Assembly (NCBI GenBank): GCA_910586625.1
Contig: CAJUIZ010000001.1
Coordinates: forward strand, 310,001 to 374,000
Direction: 5' to 3'
Length of the DNA: 64,000 nucleotides
DNA from: an uncultured Christensenellaceae bacterium
GTDB taxonomy: Bacteria; Bacillota; Clostridia; Christensenellales; CAG-314
The notes below the pieces were generated by a model that worked only from the letters and a program-made list of their open reading frames with translations, did no database searches and had not been told where the DNA came from. Position numbers and translations under genes: made by a program. Numbering within the stretch: position 1 is the first letter of the stretch; the number at the start of each line of letters is the position of its first letter. This document shows, in pieces, positions 52,466 through 61,028 of the stretch.

Positions 52466-54103
52466 ATGGAAATTTTAACTACGCAAGCGTTGTGGGAGAA
52501 TTATAATCCCGCCGAAGAACCGTTGGAAGCCAACGTATTCAAGACCGTCGAAAAGGACGGTCTTGTTACCAAGCAACTGTATTTTACCGGACGAACGGTC
52601 AATAACGACGTTAAAACCCGCGTTTACGCGGTTGTATGTCACAAGAATACTCATTCCGTCAAGCAGGGCGTTTTGCTGATAGGGGATTACCGTAAGCCTA
52701 TCAATCTCGGCGACTTGGAAGAGCTTGCAAAACAAGGCTTCGTCGCTATGGCAATAGATTTTGCGGGGAGAAATCCCAAGGGTATGCACACCGTGTATAC
52801 GGATGCGTTGGACTACTGCAACGCCGACGTCGCGCCCAGTATGTTCCAAATCACCGATACCGCGCGTGAAACCAAATTGTACGAATACGCGCTGAATTGC
52901 CGCCGCGCGGTAACATATATGCTGCAATCGGAAAAAATCAAGGGCGTATCCGTCGTGACTATCGGCGCGGGCGTATACATTGGCGTAATAGTCATGGGCA
53001 AGGACCGCCGTTTGACCAACGGAGCGGTGCTGTTCGGCAATTTTACGCGCGATTTCCCCGAAAACGACAGGGACGACGTTGTGGACGCGGACGACGCGGC
53101 GAGTCTAATGCGTCACTTGGAGTACGACAAGGCGCGGCAAACTTGGATAATGGGGCTTGCTCCGCAAACCTATTCGTTGGAGATATCCATTCCGCTGTAC
53201 GTTATCAATTCCGCAAACAGTCCCAACGTTGATGTCGAGCAGTTAAACAAGATGGCAAGCCGTCTTAACGCCGATTGCCGTTATTTGGTGCTTCCCAATT
53301 CCTATAATTATGTCACGGACAAGTATTTCGAAGGACTTGTCAAGTGGCTTAAAGGAGCTCAGGTTCCTTCGCAGCTGCCGTTAATACCCGCTACGGACGT
53401 AAACGGCGAATACTGCTTGAAGGTAAAAACGTCGTCGTCCATCGCAAAAACTTCCGTTTGGTATTGCGCAAATGCAGACTGCAAGGCAAAGTATTGGAAA
53501 ACCGCCCGTCTTAGCCGCGAAGGAGACTACTATGTTGCCAAGCTCGACTTGTACGACAAGCAAAACGAGATATTGGCGTTTGCGTTATTCGACAGAGAAG
53601 TAGCCACTTCTACGCCGTTATTGCGCGATTCGGTAACGGTATCGCGCGTAAAGGTTCCAAACAAAAATATTTTCAGCGGAAACGCCAACCAAACGCTGCT
53701 GCGTATGGACAAAACGGACAGAAGCTTGAACGTGCGTTTGGAGCAGCAGCTGGTGGAAGGATATTTGGGCATAGTAGGAGCCGTCGGCAAGGCGTTGGCT
53801 ACATTTGCAATAAGCGACAAAAGCATATGCAATAACGCCGCGTTGACTCTGGGATTCGACGTATGCTGCAACGTCCGTCAAAGTCTTACCGTTACGGCTG
53901 TAAAAAACTACGGCGAAGGGTACGAAACGTTATCGCAGACAATTCCGCTTATAGGCGACGGCAAATGGCAGCGCGTAACCGTAGAACGCGAAAACTTCCG
54001 CCGAACGGACGACGGAAAGCAGATTTCGGAAGAAGACGTAATCGATCTTATCATAGTGTCCGCCGAGCAAGACATAATTGTTAACAACGTATTTATAGTA
54101 TGA
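52466..54103 (+). CDS. Alpha/beta-hydrolase-like protein with altered nucleophile and a C-terminal beta-sandwich
   Basis: 545 aa from the ATG at 52466 (AGGTG upstream; a GTG two codons earlier is possible). The N-terminal 350 residues follow the acetyl-xylan-esterase/S15-like hydrolase order, but the nucleophile elbow reads TIGAGVYIG (near residue 166), without the Ser of GxSxG. The last 130 residues look like a CBM-type jelly roll. There is no signal peptide, so it is probably cytoplasmic. A non-catalytic or binding role is my inference. It is the first gene of an operon with the DUF951 gene (4-bp overlap) and the signal peptidase gene. Confidence 0.6.
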   Translation: MEILTTQALWENYNPAEEPLEANVFKTVEKDGLVTKQLYFTGRTVNNDVKTRVYAVVCHKNTHSVKQGVLLIGDYRKPINLGDLEELAKQGFVAMAIDFAGRNPKGMHTVYTDALDYCNADVAPSMFQITDTARETKLYEYALNCRRAVTYMLQSEKIKGVSVVTIGAGVYIGVIVMGKDRRLTNGAVLFGNFTRDFPENDRDDVVDADDAASLMRHLEYDKARQTWIMGLAPQTYSLEISIPLYVINSANSPNVDVEQLNKMASRLNADCRYLVLPNSYNYVTDKYFEGLVKWLKGAQVPSQLPLIPATDVNGEYCLKVKTSSSIAKTSVWYCANADCKAKYWKTARLSREGDYYVAKLDLYDKQNEILAFALFDREVATSTPLLRDSVTVSRVKVPNKNIFSGNANQTLLRMDKTDRSLNVRLEQQLVEGYLGIVGAVGKALATFAISDKSICNNAALTLGFDVCCNVRQSLTVTAVKNYGEGYETLSQTIPLIGDGKWQRVTVERENFRRTDDGKQISEEDVIDLIIVSAEQDIIVNNVFIV

Positions 54104-54285
54104 TTACGTATTCGGTTGGGGACAATATAACTACGCGCAAACCGCACGCCTGCGGATGTTCCGATTGGCAGATACTGCGCGTGGGCGCGGATTACAAGCT
54201 TAAATGTTCCAAATGCGGACGCGTAATAATGCTCGACAGCGTCGATTTTCACAAGGCGGTAAAAACGGTAAATAATGACAAATAA
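54100..54285 (+). CDS. DUF951 family protein
   Basis: 61 aa: VGDNITTRKPHACGCSDWQI, RVGADYKLKCSKCGRVIML. This is the full DUF951 pattern with KPHxCG and CxxCG, possibly a zinc or RNA-binding site. Role unknown. It overlaps the hydrolase stop (ATGA) and the signal peptidase start. Confidence 0.93.
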   Translation: MITYSVGDNITTRKPHACGCSDWQILRVGADYKLKCSKCGRVIMLDSVDFHKAVKTVNNDK

Positions 54286-55024
54286 CGACGAACAACTCAA
54301 TAACGCGACGGCGGAACCCGTCGTAACTGCAAACGAACAAACCGCAGATTTGCCGACGGCGGAAGAGCCTGCCGTCGAACAAGCAAATACATACGTTCGG
54401 CGTAAACGGGTGGACAGAGCGCTGAACGTAGCCATTTGGGTTGCGATAGCGGTGCTTATCGTTTTGGTAATTTTGCGGCTGTTCGTATTTACCAATATAA
54501 GGATTGTCGGCGAATCTATGTCCGACACCTACAATGCCGGCGACGTGGTAACCGTAAATAAAACGGCGGCAATCAAGCGCGGCGCGGTAGCCGTATTTTA
54601 TTCCAAGGACGTAGACAACAAGTTTCTCGCTATGTTCGCTTCTCCCGAAGACAGCGCCGAAGGCGGCAAGTACGAAAAGTATATCAAGCGCGTAGTGGCG
54701 GTAGCGGGGGACAAGCTGTGGGTGGAACGCGCCGACGGAAACGATATGTACCGAGTGGTAATCGAAACGCCCGACGGTACGCAATTACGGGAAGATTACT
54801 ACAAGCGCGGTAAGACTGTTGTTTCCGAACGGCTAATCTGTAACGATTCCGCCGTTGCCGTTACAGGCATAGGAAAGGTCTTATCCGAGACAAGCAGAGA
54901 CAATCCGTTCGTCGTATCCGAAGGGCATTTCTTCGCTATGGGAGACAACAGATTGAACAGCTGCGATTCCCGTTCCTTCGGCGAAATACCCGTTAGCCGT
55001 CTGTTCGGAATTGTAATAAATTAG
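54275..55024 (+). CDS. lepB: Type I signal peptidase
   Basis: 249 aa with an acidic cytoplasmic N-terminus (about 45 residues), a membrane segment (about 48-70), and the catalytic motif IVGESMSDTYNAGD. The usual SMxPT is SMSDT here. KYIKRVVAVAGD carries the general-base Lys and FAMGDNRLNSCDSR is Box E. It starts inside the end of the DUF951 gene with no strong ribosome binding site. Confidence 0.93.
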   Translation: MTNNDEQLNNATAEPVVTANEQTADLPTAEEPAVEQANTYVRRKRVDRALNVAIWVAIAVLIVLVILRLFVFTNIRIVGESMSDTYNAGDVVTVNKTAAIKRGAVAVFYSKDVDNKFLAMFASPEDSAEGGKYEKYIKRVVAVAGDKLWVERADGNDMYRVVIETPDGTQLREDYYKRGKTVVSERLICNDSAVAVTGIGKVLSETSRDNPFVVSEGHFFAMGDNRLNSCDSRSFGEIPVSRLFGIVIN

Positions 55025-55093
55025 ACGAGTTTATTAAAGAATATGGGTTATCGACCGTAACTCGCCGTATAGCCGATTATAATTTTTGAGAAA

Positions 55094-55121
55094 AACAACG
55101 ATTAAAGTCGTTGTTTTTTTG
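55094..55121 (+). terminator. Terminator after the signal peptidase gene
   Basis: AACAACGA / TCGTTGTT stem, 6-nt loop, seven Ts. Confidence 0.9.
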
Positions 55122-55165
55122 TCGTGCAAGTATATTTTGTTTTTTATTACGGAAAAATCTATCGT

Positions 55166-56575
55166 ATGAAGGAAAATTCTCTGAAAAAATTTCTTAAAAT
55201 TTTCGACGGCGACGACGATGTCAAAATTCGTGACATAGATTGCGGAATCAAGCTTACGGTCGTTTGTCTGGACACGATGGTAGACGACAAAAAGGTCAGC
55301 GACTATGTACTGCAGCCCCTTGCGTATGTTAAGCAAGCGGAAAGCTTACGGGAAATCCGTACAAAGTTGGCAACCGGATCGGTAGTCGTCAAGATTGCGA
55401 GTATAGCTTCGGCGGTGGAAAATTTCACTAACGGCTATACGTTGATATTCGATAACGGCGAATGCATTGCCGTCGATACGCGTACGACGGTCGGGCGCGG
55501 CGTAATCGAACCGCCGACGTCGATGGTACTGCGCGGTCCGCGCGAAGGCTTTGTGGAAGATATCAAGGTTAATATTACGCTTCTGCGCAAGCGTCTTAAA
55601 ACAGCTAACTTCAAAACGGTCAATTTGACCGTTGGCAAATATACCAATACGGCGGTAAGCGTTTGCTATATCGACGGAATCGCCGACAAAGCTATCATCG
55701 AACGCGTAACTCAGCAGCTGCAGTCCGTTTCTACCGACGGAATTATGGACAGCAGTTATTTGGCGCGGTATCTCGACACTCACAAGACCGCGCTGTTCCG
55801 TAGGATAGGAATAACTGAAAAGCCCGATATTGCGGTCGCCAAAATGTTAGAAGGCCGTATAGCAGTTATATGCGACGGCTCGCCTATGGTATTGACAGTT
55901 CCGTATCTTTTTGTGGAAGATTTGCAAAGCCCGGGCGACTACTACGAAAACTCTACTATGACGGTGGTAAGCAGAACGCTGCGGCTTGTAAGCGTGCTTG
56001 CTTCGGTGTTGCTGCCCGCGCTGTATGTATGCTTGCAGGTGTACAATTATCAGATTATACCGCTTAAATTTTTGGTTACCATTCTCAACGCTTCGGAAGC
56101 CATACCATTTTCGCCTATGGCGGAAATGTTGCTTGTGCTTATTATTTTCGATATTCTGCGCGAAGCCAACCTGCGTATGCCGTCGGCGGTAGGAATATCG
56201 CTGTCTCTCGTCGGAGCTATTGTTCTCGGCGACGCGGCGGTTAAGGCGGGCTTGCTCGGCGCGCCTGCGGTAATGATAGGCGCGCTGTCCGGCATAGGAC
56301 TGTTTACGTTGCCGGACAATACGCTGGTACTGTCGCTGCTAAGGCTTATCATAACTTTTCTCGGCGGGCTTATGGGACTGTTGGGCGTGACGCTCGCGCT
56401 TATGGCCACATTACTGTATATGTCGTCTTTGCAATACGCAAAAACGCCCTATCTCGCCCCCTTTGCTCCCAATATTCCGCAGGACAGGCAGGATGCGGTA
56501 GGACAAAATCCCGTCCCCCAGATGACGAAACGTCCGCGGTCCATTCCTACGGACAACAAAACAAGGAGAGGCTAA
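55166..56575 (+). CDS. Spore germination protein, GerA family A subunit
   Basis: 469 aa from the ATG at 55166; there is no Shine-Dalgarno in front of it. The N-terminal soluble half holds VLRGPREGFVEDIKVNITLL, the best family marker, then YVDGI-type and CDGSPMVLTVPYLF motifs. Four or five membrane segments follow, with PFSPMAEMLLVLIIFDILRE. The C-terminus is proline-rich. Germinant receptors of endospores sit in the inner spore membrane. First gene of a gerABC operon (TAATG overlap with the next gene). Confidence 0.93.
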   Translation: MKENSLKKFLKIFDGDDDVKIRDIDCGIKLTVVCLDTMVDDKKVSDYVLQPLAYVKQAESLREIRTKLATGSVVVKIASIASAVENFTNGYTLIFDNGECIAVDTRTTVGRGVIEPPTSMVLRGPREGFVEDIKVNITLLRKRLKTANFKTVNLTVGKYTNTAVSVCYIDGIADKAIIERVTQQLQSVSTDGIMDSSYLARYLDTHKTALFRRIGITEKPDIAVAKMLEGRIAVICDGSPMVLTVPYLFVEDLQSPGDYYENSTMTVVSRTLRLVSVLASVLLPALYVCLQVYNYQIIPLKFLVTILNASEAIPFSPMAEMLLVLIIFDILREANLRMPSAVGISLSLVGAIVLGDAAVKAGLLGAPAVMIGALSGIGLFTLPDNTLVLSLLRLIITFLGGLMGLLGVTLALMATLLYMSSLQYAKTPYLAPFAPNIPQDRQDAVGQNPVPQMTKRPRSIPTDNKTRRG

Positions 56576-57684
56576 TGGATAAAAACAGAGTGGGAATAAA
56601 TCAGATAGCGTTGTTGTATCTTTTATCCATTGCCGGCGGAAAATTTTTGACTTTACCGTCCATCCTTGCCAAGGACGTAGGTCACGACAGTTGGCTTGTG
56701 TTGGTTTTCGGCTTTTTGTGGGACGCAATTTGCCTGTGCTTTTTGTTGTGGGCAATCAAACTCAATCAAAGCGGAAAAATGGACTTGGCGGCTATTCTTG
56801 ATAAAACGTTATCCAAGGTAGTTACCAAAATCGTAATGGTTTTGTTTTTCGTAATATTTATTATTCGCGCCAACATTCTGTTGGCGTCTTGCTACAAAAC
56901 TTTTGCGGTGACCTTCGACGTAAGCACCAATTGGATAGTGTTTGTTTTGCCGATAGCGTTTTTATCTTTTTTTGCTATAAAGCTCGGTTTCAACGCCATA
57001 GCGCGAACATCGCAGCTGCTGTTCGGCATAATTTTCATCTCCGTATTATTCTTGGTACTGTCGCCGGTATCTCAGGTAAAGATTACTTCTCTTCTGCCGA
57101 TAGGCGAAGCGGGATGGGGCAAGATAATAGGGGATTCGTTTTTGCGCGGCTTTTGGTTTTCCGATTATCTGTTCGTTTATTTTGTGTGGGACAGTATAAA
57201 GGTAAAAAACAACAAAGTGTACGCGCCGATACTGTTGGGTTTTGCAGTGGGCGTAGCGTTGACTGTATGTATGGACGCCGTTTTCGTGGCGTTATACGGA
57301 AGTATGGCGTCGGAGTTCGACTTGGCAATGAGCAAAATCGGCGTATATTTCGTATCCAATTCGTCCAACGGACGTTGGGATTGGCTTACGTTGTCGATAT
57401 GGCTTACGTCGGTATTTTTGAAAATAATAGTATTTATTTTCTGTGCGTACAAAAGCTTGGAAAAACTGTTCGAATTCAATCCGAACAAGCTAAACGTCGT
57501 GGCGTTGATTTTTATTGCGCTTACGTTAATGCTGCCTATGCTGATATCGTCCGAAACCGTATTGTCAACCGTGGTAGCGTGGGGGTTGATTCCGTTCGCT
57601 TTCGTTCAATACGCTTTGCCGATATCGCTGCCATTCCTTACCAAATTAGCCAATAAAAAGACGGAGACGGTGAAAAATGAGTGA
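56575..57684 (+). CDS. Spore germination protein, GerB family (endospore germination permease)
   Basis: 369 aa, ten hydrophobic segments, amino acid permease-like. The start VGINQIALLYLLSIAGGKFL is typical of GerAB proteins. It probably binds the germinant. Overlaps its neighbours at both ends. Confidence 0.92.
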   Translation: MDKNRVGINQIALLYLLSIAGGKFLTLPSILAKDVGHDSWLVLVFGFLWDAICLCFLLWAIKLNQSGKMDLAAILDKTLSKVVTKIVMVLFFVIFIIRANILLASCYKTFAVTFDVSTNWIVFVLPIAFLSFFAIKLGFNAIARTSQLLFGIIFISVLFLVLSPVSQVKITSLLPIGEAGWGKIIGDSFLRGFWFSDYLFVYFVWDSIKVKNNKVYAPILLGFAVGVALTVCMDAVFVALYGSMASEFDLAMSKIGVYFVSNSSNGRWDWLTLSIWLTSVFLKIIVFIFCAYKSLEKLFEFNPNKLNVVALIFIALTLMLPMLISSETVLSTVVAWGLIPFAFVQYALPISLPFLTKLANKKTETVKNE

Positions 57685-58798
57685 TATAAAACGGATTATA
57701 ACATTTTTGATAGTAATAGTCGCGGTAATGCTTGTGGCTTCCAGCTTTGTCGGCAGTAACATTGGGGACAGAGCGATAATAATAGGTTTGGGAGTAGATC
57801 TTCGCGAAGAAGGAGTCAGGCTTACCGCCGAAGTAGTCAGCCCCGGAAGCAGCGGCGAAATGGTGGGTACTTTCAGCAAGACGGTATCTGCCAACGGACA
57901 AAGCGTCGGGCAAGCGATACAGCGCATAGCGGAGCTGACGGGCAAGGAAGCTTCTCTCGGAAGGTGCTTGATACTTATGCTCGGTCAGGACTTGTACGAA
58001 AATCAGGATTTTTCCGACGTAATAGATTACTTTATCAATTCCGATAGTTTTAAGGAGAGCTCGGTAATCGTTTGCTGTCAGGGAAGCGCCGAAGAGTTGA
58101 TAAATAAAGGCTCGGTGCTGTCGCAGAGCGTATCTCTCGCAGTTTCGGCGTTGGTTCAGGATCAAGCCAATAAAACGGCAATTGTGACCAACAATATGTT
58201 GGAGTACGCGTTAAGTCAGCGGGATTTGTTGAAAACGGGTTTTATCAATAAGGTCAGGTACGTGGAGTCGGACAATTCCGACCCGCAAAATCCCGATAAA
58301 GACCAAGGCTATTTCGCTATGGACGAAATCGCCGTATTCCGTCAAAACCGATTGGCGTGCGTGCTCGACCGTGAAGAAATGCGCGGATTCTCGCTGTTCG
58401 AAGATTCCGTTTTGGGGGATACGTTTTCGTCCAAGGCTTCGGGTAAACTGCTCACTCTCAATATCAACAGCAAGAAGGTTAACAAAAAGCTCAAAGACGA
58501 CGAGATAACCGTCACAATAAAGCTGTACGCCAAGCTTGCCCGCAACGACAGCGCGGATATAGAAGGAGTGTTTATAGCGCAGGACGAAAAAGAAATTCCC
58601 AAGGAGACCATCACCGACATAACGGAACAGGCGCGCGTATTGGCGCAGGCTTTATTGGACAAGCAAACCGAGTACAACTTCGACGTATTGGGTTTGCACG
58701 ATTTGTATCGACAAAAATTCGGCAGCAGCCGACAGCTGGACGACAAACCGATGGAAGAATTCAAGGTTAACTTGGAAGTGGAAATAAAGGAGAAATAA
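57677..58798 (+). CDS. Spore germination protein, Ger(x)C family, without lipobox
   Basis: 373 aa. The family signature GDRAIIIGLGVDLREEGVRL is present, as are SLGRCLILMLGQDLYE and the C-terminal helix-rich domain III. The usual GCWD lipobox is missing: the sequence reads LVASSFVGSNIGDRAI with no Cys, so it is probably held by its N-terminal hydrophobic segment instead. Overlaps the previous gene by 8 bp. Confidence 0.92.
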   Translation: MSDIKRIITFLIVIVAVMLVASSFVGSNIGDRAIIIGLGVDLREEGVRLTAEVVSPGSSGEMVGTFSKTVSANGQSVGQAIQRIAELTGKEASLGRCLILMLGQDLYENQDFSDVIDYFINSDSFKESSVIVCCQGSAEELINKGSVLSQSVSLAVSALVQDQANKTAIVTNNMLEYALSQRDLLKTGFINKVRYVESDNSDPQNPDKDQGYFAMDEIAVFRQNRLACVLDREEMRGFSLFEDSVLGDTFSSKASGKLLTLNINSKKVNKKLKDDEITVTIKLYAKLARNDSADIEGVFIAQDEKEIPKETITDITEQARVLAQALLDKQTEYNFDVLGLHDLYRQKFGSSRQLDDKPMEEFKVNLEVEIKEK

Positions 58799-58820
58799 TA
58801 GGTACGATCGGTATCGACGG

Positions 58821-58860
58821 TACGCGCGATTCCTTGCGGAAAAGCGCGTATTTTGTTTTA
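58821..58860 (+). terminator. Terminator of the ger operon
   Basis: TACGCGC / GCGCGTA stem with a 16-nt loop and TTTTGTTTT tail. Confidence 0.85.
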
Positions 58861-58866
58861 TTCGGT

Positions 58867-58895
58867 TTGACTGTATAAAAGAATTGTGTTATCAT
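58867..58895 (+). promoter_or_regulatory. Promoter of the ATP-grasp gene, leaderless geometry
   Basis: TTGACT (58867-58872), 17-bp spacer, TATCAT (58890-58895), only 9 nt before the ATG at 58905. Confidence 0.75.
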
Positions 58896-58904
58896 TTTAA
58901 CCGT

Positions 58905-59780
58905 ATGAAAGGAACAATAATTACCAATCCGTTCGATAACAGCGCCGTGCAGCAGCACAAGGTCAAGCGCATGACGGAAGAATTTCGCCGTCTTAACGCA
59001 TATATCACGGTTGTGTCCAACGACAGATTTTTAACCTACGTAGACCAAGGCGAAATAGTAAGCTCGGTCGACGCGGATTTCGCGCTATACTTCGACAAGG
59101 ATAAGTACGTTGCGCGTATGCTGGAAGCGCGCGGAATAAGAACGTTTAACACCGCCCGAGCCACGGAAATATGCGACGATAAAATGCTTACGCATATAGC
59201 GCTTGCCAATTGCGGAATAAATATGCCTACGACTCTTTCGGGCGCGCTGTGCTACGTTAAAGACGGCGAAATCGACGGCGATTACTTGCGGTTCGTAGCC
59301 GACAGGCTGAGCTTTCCGCTTGTGGTTAAGGAGTGCCACGGCAGTTACGGCGAGCAGGTTTATTTGGTAAAGGACTTGAACCAACTTCAATCTACGGTAA
59401 ACGCGATTAAAAGCAAACCGTATTTGTTTCAAAAGTTTATCGGCGAAAGCGCGGGGCGCGATATGCGCGTTATAGTAATAGGCGGCAAGGTTGCGTGCGG
59501 AATGCTGCGGCAATCGGCTGTCGATTTCCGTTCCAACGTACAGCACGGCGGACAAGCTACGGCAGTGCGCGTTCCCGACGATATAGCAGGTCTTTGCGAA
59601 AAAGCCGCGCGTATAATAGGCTTGGATTATTGCGGCGTCGACGTGCTGCTTGGCGGCGTACCCGCTATTTGCGAAGTAAACAGCAATGCAATGTTCGCGG
59701 CTATGGAGCGTACTACGGGAGTCAACGTGGCGCGGTTGTATGCCGAACACATAGTCGACTGCGTAAAACACGGAAGATAA
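58905..59780 (+). CDS. RimK-like ATP-grasp ligase
   Basis: 291 aa. ATP-grasp features: FPLVVKECHGSYGEQVYLV (Lys plus glycine loop), FQKFIGESAGRDMRVIVIGG and ICEVNSNAMFAAMERTTGVN (metal-binding E-N). The RimK/LysX type adds amino acids to proteins or carrier molecules; the substrate here is unknown. The ATG lies 9 nt after the -10 with no Shine-Dalgarno, so the mRNA may be leaderless, as for dnaA. An M18 aminopeptidase gene follows 23 bp downstream. Confidence 0.85.
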   Translation: MKGTIITNPFDNSAVQQHKVKRMTEEFRRLNAYITVVSNDRFLTYVDQGEIVSSVDADFALYFDKDKYVARMLEARGIRTFNTARATEICDDKMLTHIALANCGINMPTTLSGALCYVKDGEIDGDYLRFVADRLSFPLVVKECHGSYGEQVYLVKDLNQLQSTVNAIKSKPYLFQKFIGESAGRDMRVIVIGGKVACGMLRQSAVDFRSNVQHGGQATAVRVPDDIAGLCEKAARIIGLDYCGVDVLLGGVPAICEVNSNAMFAAMERTTGVNVARLYAEHIVDCVKHGR

Positions 59781-59803
59781 TCAAGCGTGGGGGAGTAAAC
59801 ACT

Positions 59804-61018
59804 ATGCAATTAAAAGAATTTCTCGAAACGAGCTATACGGCGTACCATACGGCGGCCAACGTCGTTAAGTATCTCGAAGCCAACGGTTTTTGCCGTCTTG
59901 CGGCGGGCGAGAATTGGCAGCTGCAAACGGACGGCAAGTATTACGTAACGCGTAACGGCAGTTCCGTAATAGCGTTCCGTTTGGGCAGTAATAAGGTTTT
60001 TAACATTTGCGAAAGTCATACCGACAGTCCTTCTTTCAAGATAAAGGGAAACAAGCTTGCGGCGGGCGACGTCAGCCGTCTCAATACGGAAACTTACGGC
60101 GGCGCAATACTGTACAGCTTTTTCGACAGACCGCTTAAAGTTGTGGGAAGGCTGCTTGTAGAGACGGATAACGGCGTGGAAGAGCGGCTTGTAACAAGCG
60201 GTTACGACGTGGTTATTCCGAGCCTTGCAATTCATCACAACCCTACTGTTAACGAAGGGATTGCGTTCAATACGCAATCGGACACTTTGCCGTTGTTTTC
60301 TCAAAGCGAGCAAGAATTATATTCGACGTTAACTGACGGCAGCGTATTAGACGCAGACTTGTTCGTAACGCCGTCCGCGCAGGCGTTTAACGGCGGGGTA
60401 AACGGAGAGTTTCTGTGTTCCGCGCGTTTGGATAATCTTACAAGCGTTTACGCAAGCGTCAACGCGCTTGTGAACTGTAAGCCGCAGTGTATTGCCGTCG
60501 CCGCCTGTTTGGATAACGAAGAAATAGGCAGCGGAACGCGCCAAGGTTCGCCATCCTTTATCGATCAGGTTCTTAACGCATTATCTTGCGCGTTGCGTCT
60601 GTCGGAAAACGAACGCTTGTACGCCCGCGAAAACGGGTTTGTGCTGTCGTCGGACAACGGGCACGCTTCGCATCCCGCTCATCCCGAAAAATACGACGTA
60701 TGCAACAAAACGACGCTTAACGGCGGAGTGGTTATAAAGCATCACGTAAATTACGCTACCGACGGACTTTCTTCCGCTATTGTCAAAAAACTGCTGAAAG
60801 ACAATAATATAAAATACCAAGACTACTACAATCGCAGTAATTTGCGTTGCGGATCTACGTTGGGGCTGTCTACCGCAAGGCAGTTGGGGATGCGCGTTTG
60901 CGACGTAGGCATTGCCGAGTTAGCTATGCATTCCGCCTGCGAAACCTGCGGAACGGAAGATATTGCCGCAATGCAGTCTTTTATGACGGCGTTTCTGTCG
61001 TCGGGAATATTGAAATAG
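59804..61018 (+). CDS. M18-family aminopeptidase
   Basis: 404 aa from the ATG at 59804 (GGGGAG). NICESHTDSPSFKIKG carries the metal His-x-Asp, ACLDNEEIGSGTRQGS the catalytic Glu pair, and SSDNGHASHPAHPEKYD and CGTEDIAAMQSF complete the site. The frame opens earlier inside the ATP-grasp gene, which is a shadow. Cytoplasmic aminopeptidase of acidic or general peptides. Confidence 0.93.
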   Translation: MQLKEFLETSYTAYHTAANVVKYLEANGFCRLAAGENWQLQTDGKYYVTRNGSSVIAFRLGSNKVFNICESHTDSPSFKIKGNKLAAGDVSRLNTETYGGAILYSFFDRPLKVVGRLLVETDNGVEERLVTSGYDVVIPSLAIHHNPTVNEGIAFNTQSDTLPLFSQSEQELYSTLTDGSVLDADLFVTPSAQAFNGGVNGEFLCSARLDNLTSVYASVNALVNCKPQCIAVAACLDNEEIGSGTRQGSPSFIDQVLNALSCALRLSENERLYARENGFVLSSDNGHASHPAHPEKYDVCNKTTLNGGVVIKHHVNYATDGLSSAIVKKLLKDNNIKYQDYYNRSNLRCGSTLGLSTARQLGMRVCDVGIAELAMHSACETCGTEDIAAMQSFMTAFLSSGILK

Positions 61019-61028
61019 GGAGCGTATT

